Of a stretch of 64,000 bases of DNA, positions 25,948-34,768 are shown in pieces. Source of the DNA: Micrococcales bacterium (GTDB lineage Bacteria > Actinomycetota > Actinomycetes > S36-B12 > UBA10799); assembly GCA_016703125.1 (NCBI GenBank), contig JADJCR010000003.1:1-64000 (forward strand), written 5' to 3'. Each line of letters opens with the position of its first letter. The stretch's first letter is position 1. Below the pieces are notes generated by a model. It worked only from the letters and a program-made list of their open reading frames with translations, was not told the origin of the DNA and made no database searches. The position numbers were made by a program, and so were the translations under genes.

Positions 25948-28431
25948 GTGACTCTACGTCGGGCCCTCGCGCGCGCAGAACGGGCCGCCTCGCTCGATGT
26001 GGGGGAGGTGGCGCAGTTGCTCTCGGCGACCGGTGCCGACCTCGAAACGCTCTGCACGGTCGCCGCCGGCATGCGTGACCGGGCCAGGGACACTGTCACC
26101 TACTCGCCGAAGGTCTTCATCCCCGTCACCCGACTGTGCCGCGATCGTTGCCACTACTGCACGTTCGCGACCGATCCGGCCTCGCTGCGGCGCGAGGGGC
26201 ATGGGCCCTACCTGGAGATCGAACAGGCCGTGGCCATCGCCGCTGAGGGTGCCCGGGCCGGTTGCGCCGAGGCGTTGCTCACACTCGGCGACCGTCCCGA
26301 GGACCGCTGGCCGGTGGCCCGTGCCTGGCTCGACGAGCGCGGCTACGACAGCACTCTGGACTACGTCCGGGCCGTGGCGATCGCGGTGCTCGAGCAGACC
26401 GGCCTCCTACCGCACGCCAACCCCGGCGTCATGACCTGGGAGCAGATGGCGCGACTGCGCCCGGTGGCCCCCAGTATGGGCATGATGCTGGAGACCACCA
26501 GCCAGCGGCTGCACACCACGCCGGGGGCGGTTCACTTCGGGTCCCCGGACAAAGACCCGCAGGTGCGACTGCGGGTGCTCCAGGACGCCGGCCGGCTCGC
26601 CGTGCCCTTCACCACCGGGCTGCTGATCGGGATCGGGGAGACGCTCGCCGAACGCGCGGAATCGCTGCTGGCCCTGCGCAGCGTGCAGCGGCAGTTCCAC
26701 GGGGTGCAGGAGGTGATCATCCAGAACTTCCGCGCCAAGCCCGGCACCGCGATGGCGGGGGTCGCCGACTGCGGCCCGGAGGAATACCTGGCCGCCGTGG
26801 CCACGGCCCGGGTGGTGCTGGGGTCAGCGGTGCACGTGCAGGCACCCCCGAACCTCACCGACGCCGAGGAGCTGCACCAGCTGCTGGCCGCCGGCATCGA
26901 CGACTGGGGCGGGGTGAGCCCGGTGACGGTGGACCACGTCAACCCCGAGCGTCCCTGGCCGAGCATCGAGGTGCTGCGCCGGGTCACGCAGGAGGCGGGT
27001 CTGCACCTCGCGGCGCGACTGACGGTCCACCCGGAGTTCCTGGCCCGCGGTGACGCCTGGCTGGACCCCCGGCTGCACCCGTTCGTGTCCGCACTGGCCG
27101 ACGACCGCGGGCTGCTGGCCGACGGTGCCCGGCCGCGCGGCCGGACTTGGCAGCAGGAGTCCGACTACGGCAGTTTCGCCGCTGGCGGGGCGGGCCGCAC
27201 CGATCTGGCGCTCACCATCGACATCCGGGGCCGGGACACCGACCGGCGCAGTGACTTCGACACCGCTTTCGGCTCTTGGGATGCCCTGTCGGTGACTCCG
27301 TCCGGGCAGGTCGGGACCGGGGATTTCGCCGATGCGCTGGCGCTGGCCGGTGAGGATCCGGGCGCCCTGGCCGACCCGGCCAACGAGCCGCTGGCACTGG
27401 CACTTCTCGCGGCCACCGGCGAGCAGGTGGCGCAGGTGGCGCAGGTGGCCGACGAACTGCGGCGGCGGCGGGTGGGCGACGACGTCACGTACGTGGTGAA
27501 CCGCAACCTGAACTTCACCAACGTCTGTTACACCGGCTGCCGGTTCTGCGCCTTCGCACAGCGGGAGTCCGACGCCGACGCCTTCACCCTCGCCCCCGAC
27601 GAGATCGCGCGACGGGTGCGCGAGGCCTGGGACGCCGGGGCCACGGAGATCTGCATGCAGGGCGGGATCCATCCGCGGCTGCCCGGCACCGCCTACTTCG
27701 ATCTCGCCCGCACCGTCAAGCAGGCCGCACCGGGGATCCATCTGCACGCCTTCAGCCCGATGGAGATCGTCAACGGCGCCACCCGCTGCGACCTGAGCGT
27801 GCGGGACTTCCTGCAGGAGTTGCGCGACTGCGGCGTCGATTCGATCCCGGGCACCGCCGCGGAGATCCTCGACGACGACGTGCGCTGGGTGCTCACGAAG
27901 GGCAAGTTGCCCACGGCCACCTGGATCGATGTCATCAGCACCGCGCACGAGGTGGGCCTGCGGTCGAGTTCGACGATGATGTACGGCCATGTCGACACCC
28001 CCGTGCACTGGGTGCGGCACCTGCGCACCCTGCGGGAGGTGCAGGAGCGCACCGGCGGGTTCACCGAATTCGTGGGCCTGCCGTTCGTGCATCAGAACGC
28101 CCCGCTGTACCTCGCGGGCAAGGCGCGCCCGGGCTCCACGGCCCGCGAGGACCTCCTCGTGACCGCCCTGGCCCGGCTGTTGCTGGACGGCGCCATCGTC
28201 AACATCCAGGTGTCGTGGGTCAAGCTCGGACCCGCCGGTGCCGCCGACCTGCTGCGCGCGGGGGCCAACGACCTCGGCGGCACCCTCATGGAGGAGACGA
28301 TCAGCCGGATGGCCGGGTCGGCGCACGGATCGGCGGTCAGTGTGGAGCAACTGCGTGACATGGCCGACCGTGCGGGCCGGCCGGCCCGCCAGCGCACCAC
28401 GACGTACGCGGCGGTCGACCGCGTCAGTTGA
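25948..28431 (+). CDS. fbiC: F420 synthesis: bifunctional Fo synthase (CofG/CofH fusion)
   Basis: An 827-residue bi-radical-SAM enzyme that builds the deazaflavin Fo from tyrosine and a ribityl-uracil precursor. Two iron-sulfur motifs are intact: CRDRCHYC in the N-terminal CofG half (about residue 65) and CYTGCRFC in the C-terminal CofH half (about residue 530). Between them lie a linker and VSPVTVDHVNPERPWPSI. The second half holds AGATEICMQGGIHP and SSTMMYGHVDTPVHW, typical of the CofH/MqnC group. GTG 25948 is the first start in frame after the promoter; an upstream ORF extension into fbiA is not used. No frameshift. Confidence 0.95.
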   Translation: MTLRRALARAERAASLDVGEVAQLLSATGADLETLCTVAAGMRDRARDTVTYSPKVFIPVTRLCRDRCHYCTFATDPASLRREGHGPYLEIEQAVAIAAEGARAGCAEALLTLGDRPEDRWPVARAWLDERGYDSTLDYVRAVAIAVLEQTGLLPHANPGVMTWEQMARLRPVAPSMGMMLETTSQRLHTTPGAVHFGSPDKDPQVRLRVLQDAGRLAVPFTTGLLIGIGETLAERAESLLALRSVQRQFHGVQEVIIQNFRAKPGTAMAGVADCGPEEYLAAVATARVVLGSAVHVQAPPNLTDAEELHQLLAAGIDDWGGVSPVTVDHVNPERPWPSIEVLRRVTQEAGLHLAARLTVHPEFLARGDAWLDPRLHPFVSALADDRGLLADGARPRGRTWQQESDYGSFAAGGAGRTDLALTIDIRGRDTDRRSDFDTAFGSWDALSVTPSGQVGTGDFADALALAGEDPGALADPANEPLALALLAATGEQVAQVAQVADELRRRRVGDDVTYVVNRNLNFTNVCYTGCRFCAFAQRESDADAFTLAPDEIARRVREAWDAGATEICMQGGIHPRLPGTAYFDLARTVKQAAPGIHLHAFSPMEIVNGATRCDLSVRDFLQELRDCGVDSIPGTAAEILDDDVRWVLTKGKLPTATWIDVISTAHEVGLRSSSTMMYGHVDTPVHWVRHLRTLREVQERTGGFTEFVGLPFVHQNAPLYLAGKARPGSTAREDLLVTALARLLLDGAIVNIQVSWVKLGPAGAADLLRAGANDLGGTLMEETISRMAGSAHGSAVSVEQLRDMADRAGRPARQRTTTYAAVDRVS

Positions 28432-28534
28432 GGCCCAGAGGCGATTTCTGGCCATTTGCGGCGTGTCGGCTTGCACTTCATCGCGAGTTATCCACAGATC
28501 AGGTCACCTGAACGGACCATTCTGGGCGATCGGG

Positions 28535-28564
28535 TTGAGAGGCAGACTTACGACCATGTAATTT
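28535..28564 (+). promoter_or_regulatory. Probable whiB2 promoter
   Basis: TTGAGA at 28535-28540 and TAATTT at 28559-28564 are separated by 18 bp, the best sigma-70-like promoter in the 198-bp gap before whiB2. Transcription would begin near 28571, inside the adjacent inverted repeat, leaving a leader of about 60 nt. Confidence 0.45.
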
Positions 28565-28568
28565 CAAC

Positions 28569-28587
28569 GGTGTCGTCAGTCGACACC
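28569..28587. promoter_or_regulatory. Inverted repeat overlapping the predicted whiB2 transcription start
   Basis: Perfect 7-bp arms GGTGTCG and CGACACC with the loop TCAGT. Position and symmetry fit an operator for a dimeric regulator, or a 5' leader hairpin. Which of these is right cannot be told from sequence. Confidence 0.45.
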
Positions 28588-28629
28588 ATCAGCAAGATCG
28601 CGCATCGGGGCGCGGGAGTGGAGAGAGCA

Positions 28630-28890
28630 ATGCAAGAGTCGATCGTCAGGTTGCCGTTGGCCGAAGTGGAAGAACTCAGCTGGCAGGAACGTGCGCTGTG
28701 CGCCGAGACCGACCCAGAATCGTTCTTCCCGGAGAAGGGTGGTTCCACCCGGGAGGCCAAGCGCGTCTGCTCCTCGTGCGAGGTCCGCCGGGAATGCCTG
28801 GAGTACGCACTGGAGAACGATGAGCGCTTCGGCATCTGGGGCGGGTTGTCCGAGCGTGAGCGCCGCCGTCTGAAGCGCGCCGCGGTCTGA
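28630..28890 (+). CDS. whiB2: WhiB-family iron-sulfur transcriptional regulator (WhiB2/WhmD type)
   Basis: An 86-residue regulator carrying a [4Fe-4S] cluster. The four cluster cysteines are Cys24, Cys47, Cys50 and Cys56 (C-x2-C-x5-C), followed by GIWGG at 68-72 and a basic RERRRLKRAA tail for DNA contact. ATG 28630 is preceded by a GGAGAG-type ribosome site. WhiB2/WhmD/WhiB proteins partner with the principal sigma factor and control septation and cell division in relatives. The place between the F420 genes and the DUF3499/manB genes matches Rv3260c. It is monocistronic, with its own promoter and a strong terminator. Confidence 0.95.
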   Translation: MQESIVRLPLAEVEELSWQERALCAETDPESFFPEKGGSTREAKRVCSSCEVRRECLEYALENDERFGIWGGLSERERRRLKRAAV

Positions 28891-28954
28891 CCCCAAGCAG
28901 CTTCATCTTCCCCACTTCTTCCCCGAGAACTGGCAAGCAGTTTCGATTGATCGA

Positions 28955-28991
28955 CAAAGGGTGGCCCACCAGCGTGGTGAGCCACCCTTTG
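28955..28991 (+). terminator. Strong hairpin terminator after whiB2
   Basis: Eleven-base perfect outer stem, CAAAGGGTGGC (28955-28965) with GCCACCCTTTG (28981-28991), plus four inner pairs after one mismatch and a 5-nt loop. It lies 64 bp after the whiB2 stop. Confidence 0.8.
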
Positions 28992-29017
28992 TCATACCCG
29001 CGGCTACAGTCGGCCAT

Positions 29018-29509
29018 ATGTTGATGCGCGTCGGTCACCGATCCGAGCACGCACCCGCCCACGGCGACGGTGCGGACGTCCGCGTCAGCGTCAGTTGGTC
29101 TTCCGAGCCGGCAGCCCGCAAGCGCCTGCGCCGCAGGGACCGTCGCAACCGTGGCATCCGCGGGCCACTGGCGCCGCGGGCGGTGCCCGTCGCCCGCAGT
29201 CGGGCGCAACGCTTCGACGAGCAGGTCCTGCTGGCCTGGGACCGACTGGTCGGCGGCAACCCCGAACTGCAGTTCATCGAGATCGCAGTCAGCGACGTGC
29301 CGGAGCCCGACCACCCCGCGCTGGCCGTGTTCGATCCCGCGGACGCGGGGTACTCGGCCCGCATCACCGTCTACCGTTGGGCGCTGGAACTGCGCGCCGG
29401 GACCCCGGCGGCCCTCCAGGGGCTGATCTGCGACGTCTTGGCCGAGGAGGCGGCGGCGTTCCTCGCCGTGTCGCCGCAGGCCCTCGACTCCGGATACCCG
29501 CGTGTCTGA
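29018..29509 (+). CDS. Metallopeptidase (zincin-like, PF06262-type) family protein, Rv3259-like, without HEXXH
   Basis: A 163-residue protein that resembles Rv3259. After a basic, low-complexity N-terminus of about 45 residues comes the conserved RGPLAPRAVPVARSRAQRFD block, then FIEIAVSDVPEP, ARITVYRWALELRA and a C-terminal helix. Members of this zincin family usually carry HEXXH in that helix. Here the equivalent stretch reads GLICDVLAEEAAAFL, so zinc hydrolysis is unlikely. ATG 29018 is 7 nt after TACAGT at 29005-29010 and lacks a ribosome site. Biological role unknown. Its conserved placement next to whiB2 suggests a shared envelope or division context. Confidence 0.75.
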   Translation: MLMRVGHRSEHAPAHGDGADVRVSVSWSSEPAARKRLRRRDRRNRGIRGPLAPRAVPVARSRAQRFDEQVLLAWDRLVGGNPELQFIEIAVSDVPEPDHPALAVFDPADAGYSARITVYRWALELRAGTPAALQGLICDVLAEEAAAFLAVSPQALDSGYPRV

Positions 29510-29552
29510 GCCCGGGCGGGGTGTGAACCCCGCTCAGGGGTACCGTGGGGCG

Positions 29553-29909
29553 GTGAACACCCGCAGTTGCTCGCGGCCCTCGTGCCGGCGACCGGCCGTG
29601 TCCACGCTCACGTACGTCTACGCGGACTCCACTGCGGTGCTCGGCCCGTTGGCCACGTTCGCCGAACCCCACTCCTACGACTTGTGTGAGGAGCACTCCG
29701 TGCGCCTCACCGCCCCGCGGGGGTGGGACGTGGTGCGCCTGGAGCCGGACCCTTCGGCCCTGGAGCCGTCCCAGGACGCGCTGCAGGCGCTCGCCGACGC
29801 GGTGCGCTCAGCGGCGCAGCCGACCCCGCAGGCCCCGGCCGACCCGGAACCCGGACAGGTCACCGTCGGCGGGAAAGGCCACCTGCGGGTGCTGCGCCCC
29901 ATCGAATAA
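29553..29909 (+). CDS. DUF3499 family protein (Rv3258c-like)
   Basis: A 118-residue protein of unknown function. The N-terminal half has CSRPSCRRPA (Cys-x4-Cys), a THxYVYADSTAVLGPL-like core written TYVYADSTAVLGPL, and DLCEEHSVRLTAPRGW. The paired Cys and the CEEH motif could form a small zinc site. The C-terminal half is Pro/Ala-rich and ends with KGHLRVLRPIE. GTG 29553 is 6 nt after TACCGT (29541-29546). The family lies beside whiB2 and phosphomannomutase in many actinobacteria. Confidence 0.85.
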   Translation: MNTRSCSRPSCRRPAVSTLTYVYADSTAVLGPLATFAEPHSYDLCEEHSVRLTAPRGWDVVRLEPDPSALEPSQDALQALADAVRSAAQPTPQAPADPEPGQVTVGGKGHLRVLRPIE

Positions 29910-29919
29910 CCTGACGGCC

Positions 29920-31323
29920 ATGAGCCAGTCAACAGCCGGTTACCCGGCCGAACTCGTGTCCGCGGTCATCAAGGCCTACGACGTCAGAGGGCTCGTCGAT
30001 GAACAGCTCACACCCGCGTTCGTGACGGCCGTGGGCCGGGCGTTCGTCGAGGCACTGGGCCTGCGCGACAGTGGCGCGGTGGTCGTCGGCCATGACATGC
30101 GGGACTCCTCCCCGGGCTTCGCGCGGGCATTCGCCGAAGGGGTCACCTCCCACGGGGTGGACGTCACCCTCATCGGCCTGTGCTCCACGGACGGGCTGTA
30201 CTTCGCCTCCGGGCGCCTCGACCTGCCCGGGGCCATGTTCACCGCCAGCCACAACCCGGCGGCCTACAACGGGATCAAGCTGTGCCTGGCCGGCGCGGCC
30301 CCGGTCGGTCAGGACAGCGGGCTCTCCGACATCGCTGACCTGCTCATCAGCGGCATCCCCGAGTACGACGGTCCGGTGGGCCGCATCGGCGAACGCGAGA
30401 TGCTGGATGAGTACGCCGACTACCTGGTGGGACTGGTGCCCGCGCTGCAACGGCCGCTGCGGATCGCCGTCGATGCCGGCAACGGGATGGCCGGGCTGAC
30501 CGCACCGGTGGTGCTGGGCAGGCTTCCGGTGGCCGTCGAGCCGTTGTACTTCGACCTCGACGGATCCTTCCCGAACCACGAGGCGAACCCCATCGATCCG
30601 GCCAATCTTGTGGACCTGCAGCGTGCGGTGCGGAACTCAGGTGCCGACCTCGGCCTGGCCTTTGACGGTGACGCCGACCGCTGCTTCCTCGTCGATGAGC
30701 GCGGAGAACTGGTCAACCCGTCGACGCTGACGGCGCTGATCGCCACCCAGGAACTCGCCCGCGTGCCCGGCGCGCCGGTGATCCACAACCTCATCACCAG
30801 CCGGGCCGTGCCGGAGATCATCGCCGAGAACGGCGGAGTTCCCGTGGTGACCAGGGTCGGGCACTCGTTCATCAAGGCCACCATGGCCCAGACCGGGGCG
30901 GTGTTCGGCGGGGAGCACTCCGGGCACTTCTACTTCCGGGACTTCTGGCGCGCCGACAGCGGGATGCTGGCGGCGCTGCACGTGCTGTCCAGCCTGGCGG
31001 CCACGCCGGTGGGCACGACGCTGTCGCAGGTGCTCGAGCCGTACAGCCGGTACGTGCTGTCCGGGGAGATCAACACCGAGGTGGCCGATCAGGCCGGCGC
31101 GATGGCCGCGGTGCGTGACCACTTCGCCGGTCGGGACGTCACCTTCTCCGATCTCGACGGGCTGTCCGTCGACGGTGGCACGTGGTGGGTCAACGTGCGG
31201 CCGTCGAACACCGAGCCCTTGCTGCGGCTCAACGTGGAGGCCCCGGACTCGGCACAGATGGAGCAGTTGCGCGATGAGGTGCTCGCCGTCTACCGCGACG
31301 GTGACCACGCGGGCGGGCAATAG
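29920..31323 (+). CDS. manB: Phosphomannomutase/phosphoglucomutase
   Basis: A 467-residue alpha-D-phosphohexomutase interconverting mannose-6- and mannose-1-phosphate (and usually the glucose pair). All four active-site loops are present: the phosphoserine loop FTASHNPAAYNGIK, the metal loop FDGDADRC, the sugar loop FGGEHSGHF and the phosphate-binding RPSNTEPLLR. ATG 29920 follows TAACCT (29907-29912) by 7 nt. It is the first of a tight run with the Trm112-like protein, SIS isomerase and manA. The products supply the GDP-mannose gene at 21305. Confidence 0.95.
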   Translation: MSQSTAGYPAELVSAVIKAYDVRGLVDEQLTPAFVTAVGRAFVEALGLRDSGAVVVGHDMRDSSPGFARAFAEGVTSHGVDVTLIGLCSTDGLYFASGRLDLPGAMFTASHNPAAYNGIKLCLAGAAPVGQDSGLSDIADLLISGIPEYDGPVGRIGEREMLDEYADYLVGLVPALQRPLRIAVDAGNGMAGLTAPVVLGRLPVAVEPLYFDLDGSFPNHEANPIDPANLVDLQRAVRNSGADLGLAFDGDADRCFLVDERGELVNPSTLTALIATQELARVPGAPVIHNLITSRAVPEIIAENGGVPVVTRVGHSFIKATMAQTGAVFGGEHSGHFYFRDFWRADSGMLAALHVLSSLAATPVGTTLSQVLEPYSRYVLSGEINTEVADQAGAMAAVRDHFAGRDVTFSDLDGLSVDGGTWWVNVRPSNTEPLLRLNVEAPDSAQMEQLRDEVLAVYRDGDHAGGQ

Positions 31324-31333
31324 GGTGGGTGCT

Positions 31334-31531
31334 GTGAACCTGGATCCCACCCTGCTGGAAGTCCTGGCCTGCCCCTGCCCCGCGCATGCGCCGGTGCAAG
31401 AGGTCTCCGATGGCCTGCGCTGCACCGTCTGCGAGGCCGTCTTCGAGGTGCGCGACGGTATCCCGGTGATGTTGCTGGATGAAGCCAGGCCCGGCCCGTC
31501 GGGAGTCGTGGGCGTCGCGGATCCAACGTGA
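31334..31531 (+). CDS. Trm112-like small zinc protein
   Basis: A 65-residue protein. LEVLACPCPAHAP at the N-terminus and LRCTVCEAVFEVRDGIPVML match the Trm112/YbaR fold, with two Cys pairs suited to one zinc ion. Trm112 relatives act as small partners or activators of methyltransferases, but bacterial copies are mostly uncharacterised. GTG 31334 follows TAGGGT, which includes the manB stop codon, by 7 nt. Its TGA overlaps the GTG of the next gene by 4 bp (GTGA). Confidence 0.8.
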   Translation: MNLDPTLLEVLACPCPAHAPVQEVSDGLRCTVCEAVFEVRDGIPVMLLDEARPGPSGVVGVADPT

Positions 31532-32697
31532 GCCTCGACGACACCCTCCTCGACGACCCTGAGGAACTGGTTGCCATCGACCCCCAGCGGATGCTGGCGA
31601 GCACCGCTGCTGCCGGTGCGGCCATCCGCGTCGCGCTCGCAGTCGACGGTGACCACGCCCTGGGTCCGTTGACAGCCCAAGGGCGGCCTCGCAGTCTGTG
31701 CGTCGTGGGTGCCGGTGGGTCCAGCGCACCGGGAGAGGTGCTGGCCGCCGTCGCAGGTCGCGGTTCGCCGGTGCCGGTCTTCGCCTTCGGGGGTCCCACG
31801 CTGCCGGGGTGGGTGGGACCGATGGACCTGGTCGTGGCTGTGTCGGCCTCCGGGCGGACCCCGGAGATCCTGTCGTTCATCGGCGAGGCGCAACGCCGTG
31901 GCAGTGCCGTGCTGGGGATCGGCGCGGCCGATTCACCGTTGCAGGAGGTGTGCACCGATGCCCGCGGAGTGTCCTTCTGGCCGGTGTCGCGGCGCAGCCC
32001 GATGCATGACGAGCAGAAGGCGCGCTCCCTGCTGTGGGCGCTGTCGGCGCCGCTCTTGCTGCTCGCCGGCGATCTGGGTCTGGTGGCCGGTGCCCGGGAG
32101 GGCCTGGCTGCCGCAGCCCAGCGCCTGGACTCCCGCGCGATCGAATGCGGGGTGGGGGTCGCTACCTCGGACAACCCCGCCAAGTCGCTGACCCTGCACC
32201 TGACCGCCGGACTGCCGCTGGTGTGGGGCAGTGGGGATGTCGGTGCGGTGGCTGCGCGCCGGCTCGGGCGGCAACTCGCGGAGAACGCCGACTGGCCCAG
32301 TGTGGTGGGGGCCTTACCGGAGGCTGCCCGCACGCACGCGGGGCTGCTGGCCGGGCCGTGGGCGGGCCAGGCGGACGAGGTTGACATCTTCCGCGACCGG
32401 ACTCTCGACGATCAGCTCCAGCCGCGCATGCGGGCGGTATTGGTCCGCGACGCCATGGAACATCCCGACACCGCGGCCATGGCCGAGGCCGTCGTGCAGA
32501 CTTGCGAACGGCTCGGGGTGTCCTACCAGGTCGTGTCGGCAGTGGCCGGTCACCCCATCGAGCAGTTGGCCGACCTGATCGCCGTGATGGATTTCGCGAG
32601 CATCTACGCGGCCCTGATGCAGCGCCGCGATCCGTCGTCCAGCGCCGAGGACATCGACCCGCGGTTCGGGCGGACCCGGCCGACCGGGGGAGGGTGA
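31528..32697 (+). CDS. SIS-domain phosphosugar isomerase-like protein (bifunctional PGI/PMI family)
   Basis: A 389-residue protein with two SIS (sugar isomerase) lobes. VVGAGGSSAPGEVLAA and VVAVSASGRTPEILSF are the phosphosugar-binding Ser-rich loops, and VSAVAGHPIEQLADLIAVMD lies at the C-terminus. It matches Rv3256c and the archaeal-type bifunctional phosphoglucose/phosphomannose isomerases. A second mannose isomerase, manA, lies 5 bp downstream, so the activity may be regulatory or directed to another sugar. GTG 31528 overlaps the upstream stop. Confidence 0.85.
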   Translation: MSLDDTLLDDPEELVAIDPQRMLASTAAAGAAIRVALAVDGDHALGPLTAQGRPRSLCVVGAGGSSAPGEVLAAVAGRGSPVPVFAFGGPTLPGWVGPMDLVVAVSASGRTPEILSFIGEAQRRGSAVLGIGAADSPLQEVCTDARGVSFWPVSRRSPMHDEQKARSLLWALSAPLLLLAGDLGLVAGAREGLAAAAQRLDSRAIECGVGVATSDNPAKSLTLHLTAGLPLVWGSGDVGAVAARRLGRQLAENADWPSVVGALPEAARTHAGLLAGPWAGQADEVDIFRDRTLDDQLQPRMRAVLVRDAMEHPDTAAMAEAVVQTCERLGVSYQVVSAVAGHPIEQLADLIAVMDFASIYAALMQRRDPSSSAEDIDPRFGRTRPTGGG

Positions 32698-32702
32698 CGG
32701 GG

Positions 32703-33761
32703 ATGGAGATCGTGCGGGGGCATCTGCAGTCCTACGACTGGGGTGGCACGGACGGGCTGTCGGCTTGGACGGCACCGACGGGACGGCCGCAGGCCGAACT
32801 CTGGTTCGGCAGCCACCCGAACGGGCCGTCCCCGCTGCGGGATGCGCCGGGTGCGGCATCGGCGCCGATGCCCCTGCTGACGAAGTTGCTGTCCGCGGCG
32901 CGCCCGCTGTCGATCCAGATCCATCCCCCGGCGGCGATGGCCGAAGCGCAGTACGACGTCCAGCAGGCCGATCCCGGCGCACCGCGGCTGTTGTCGGATC
33001 CTTATGCGAAGGCCGAGATCCTCATCGCGCTGGAGCCCTTCGAGATCCTCGGCGGATTCCGGGATGCGCGCCAGAGCGCAGCCGTTCTCAGCGCCCTGGG
33101 TCCCGGCCTGGGCCGGGCCGCGGCGGCGGCCACCTCCGGCGACATCAAGCAGTGTGTGCGGACCTTGCTGACGTTGGGCATCGACGACGTCTTCGTCAAC
33201 GCGGCGCGACTGCCGGAGGCGTTCCTGACGGCCGGATTGTCCGCCCACGATGCGGCAGTGATCGACGAGGTGGTCCGGTGTTTCCCCGGGGATCCGGGTG
33301 TGTTCGTGGCGGCACTTCTGTCCGCTCGCACCCTGGCTGCAGGGGAGGCCGTGTATGTCACACCCGGCACGGCCCACGCCTACGTGCGCGGCACCGGCAT
33401 CGAGGTGATGACCAACAGCGACAACGTGTTGCGCCTCGGCCTGACGACGAAGACCGTCGCGGTCGATGCCGCACTGGCGGCGATGTCCGTGGCGGCCCGC
33501 CCTCACCTGGTCGCCAGGCAGTCCGTCCAGGGAGTGGACACCTACGCCCCGCAGGGTGCTCCGTTCATCGTGAAGGTGCTCACCGGCACGCGGGCGGTGG
33601 CCGCGACCGGCGCGGGTCGCACGCTGCTGTGCCTGGACGGGACGGTGACGGTGGCCGGACTGTCGCTCGCGGCAGGTGAGGCCCTTCTGCTCGGTCCCGA
33701 CGATCCCGACGCCGAGGTGAAGGCGGACGGCCGCGCGGTACTCGCGAGCGACGTGGCCTGA
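32703..33761 (+). CDS. manA: Mannose-6-phosphate isomerase, class I
   Basis: A 352-residue cupin-fold zinc isomerase converting fructose-6-phosphate to mannose-6-phosphate. Signatures: SYDWGGTDGLSAW near the start, AELWFGSHPNGPS, PLSIQIHPPAAMAEAQY (zinc ligands Gln and His), and YVTPGTAHAYVRGTGIEVM with the zinc His. The C-terminal LLCLDGTVTVAG is the last cupin strand. ATG 32703 has GGGGACGGGG upstream. It completes the mannose-activation set with manB and the GDP-mannose gene. Confidence 0.93.
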   Translation: MEIVRGHLQSYDWGGTDGLSAWTAPTGRPQAELWFGSHPNGPSPLRDAPGAASAPMPLLTKLLSAARPLSIQIHPPAAMAEAQYDVQQADPGAPRLLSDPYAKAEILIALEPFEILGGFRDARQSAAVLSALGPGLGRAAAAATSGDIKQCVRTLLTLGIDDVFVNAARLPEAFLTAGLSAHDAAVIDEVVRCFPGDPGVFVAALLSARTLAAGEAVYVTPGTAHAYVRGTGIEVMTNSDNVLRLGLTTKTVAVDAALAAMSVAARPHLVARQSVQGVDTYAPQGAPFIVKVLTGTRAVAATGAGRTLLCLDGTVTVAGLSLAAGEALLLGPDDPDAEVKADGRAVLASDVA

Positions 33762-33794
33762 CATCCGGCCGGTGCGGTGCGGCAGGATGGCCAG

Positions 33795-34733
33795 GTGAGC
33801 ACCGAGGGTGGCACCAAGGCCGTGATCGCGGCGCTGGGTGCCAACGTCGGGATTGCGATCTCCAAGTTCGTGGCCTTCGTGCTGACCGGTTCGTCATCCA
33901 TGCTGTCGGAGGCGATTCACTCCCTGGCAGACAGCGCCAATCAGGTGCTGCTGCTGGTGGGTGGCAAGCGCGCGCGGCGCGTGGCCGACCGGACCCACCA
34001 GTTCGGTTACGCCCGCGTGCGTTACGTCTACGCCTTCGTGGTCTCGATCGTGTTGTTCCTGGTCGGCGGCATCTTCAGCCTCTATGAGGGATTCCACAAG
34101 TTCACCCACCCGGAGGAACTGCGCGACGTCGGTATCGCCATCGCCGTCCTGCTGATCGCCATCGCGCTGGAAGCGTTCTCCTTCCGGACCGCCTTGCGCG
34201 AGGCCAACCGGTCCCGCGCAGGGCGCGGCCTCCTGCGTTACGTCCATGACGCCCGGCAGCCGGAACTGCCGGTAGTGCTGCTCGAGGACTCCGGCGCACT
34301 GGTCGGCCTGGTGTTCGCGCTCGTCGGGGTCGGCATGGCCACGATCACCGGCGACGCGCGCTGGGACGGCATGGGCGCCATGGCGGTGGGCACCCTTCTG
34401 GTTGTCATCGCGGTTTTCCTGGCTTTCGAGATGTCCAGCATGCTGGTGGGCGAATCCGCGCTGCCCGAGCAGGAGGAAGCCATCCGTGCCGCGCTGGCGG
34501 GGGCGCCGGGCATCGACCGCGTCATCCACCTGAAGACCCTGCACGTGGGGCCCGACGACATCCTGGTGGCGGCCAAGATCGCCATCCGCGGGCAGGATGA
34601 CGCGGCCACCATCGCGCGCGGCATCGACGGAGCCGAGGCGTGCGTGCGTGAAGCCGTGCCCAGCGCCCGGTACATCTACCTCGAGCCGGACCTCGACCGC
34701 TACGCCGCGGGTGGGCAGGACGAGGGGCGCTAA
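33795..34733 (+). CDS. Cation diffusion facilitator family transporter
   Basis: A 312-residue metal/proton antiporter-like membrane protein. About five to six membrane helices cover residues 8-225. SMLSEAIHSLADSANQ in the second helix holds the metal-site Asp/His pattern (HSxxD), and the fifth helix carries the paired DSGALVGL. The C-terminal 85 residues are the cytoplasmic alpha/beta domain. CDF proteins export Zn, Mn, Fe or Co; which metal cannot be told. GTG 33795 was chosen over GTG 33777 because CAGGAT lies 6 nt upstream of it and the shorter N-terminus fits the family. Confidence 0.88.
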   Translation: MSTEGGTKAVIAALGANVGIAISKFVAFVLTGSSSMLSEAIHSLADSANQVLLLVGGKRARRVADRTHQFGYARVRYVYAFVVSIVLFLVGGIFSLYEGFHKFTHPEELRDVGIAIAVLLIAIALEAFSFRTALREANRSRAGRGLLRYVHDARQPELPVVLLEDSGALVGLVFALVGVGMATITGDARWDGMGAMAVGTLLVVIAVFLAFEMSSMLVGESALPEQEEAIRAALAGAPGIDRVIHLKTLHVGPDDILVAAKIAIRGQDDAATIARGIDGAEACVREAVPSARYIYLEPDLDRYAAGGQDEGR

Positions 34734-34768
34734 CCGGCACGACACTGTCCACATCCTCCTGCGCCGTA

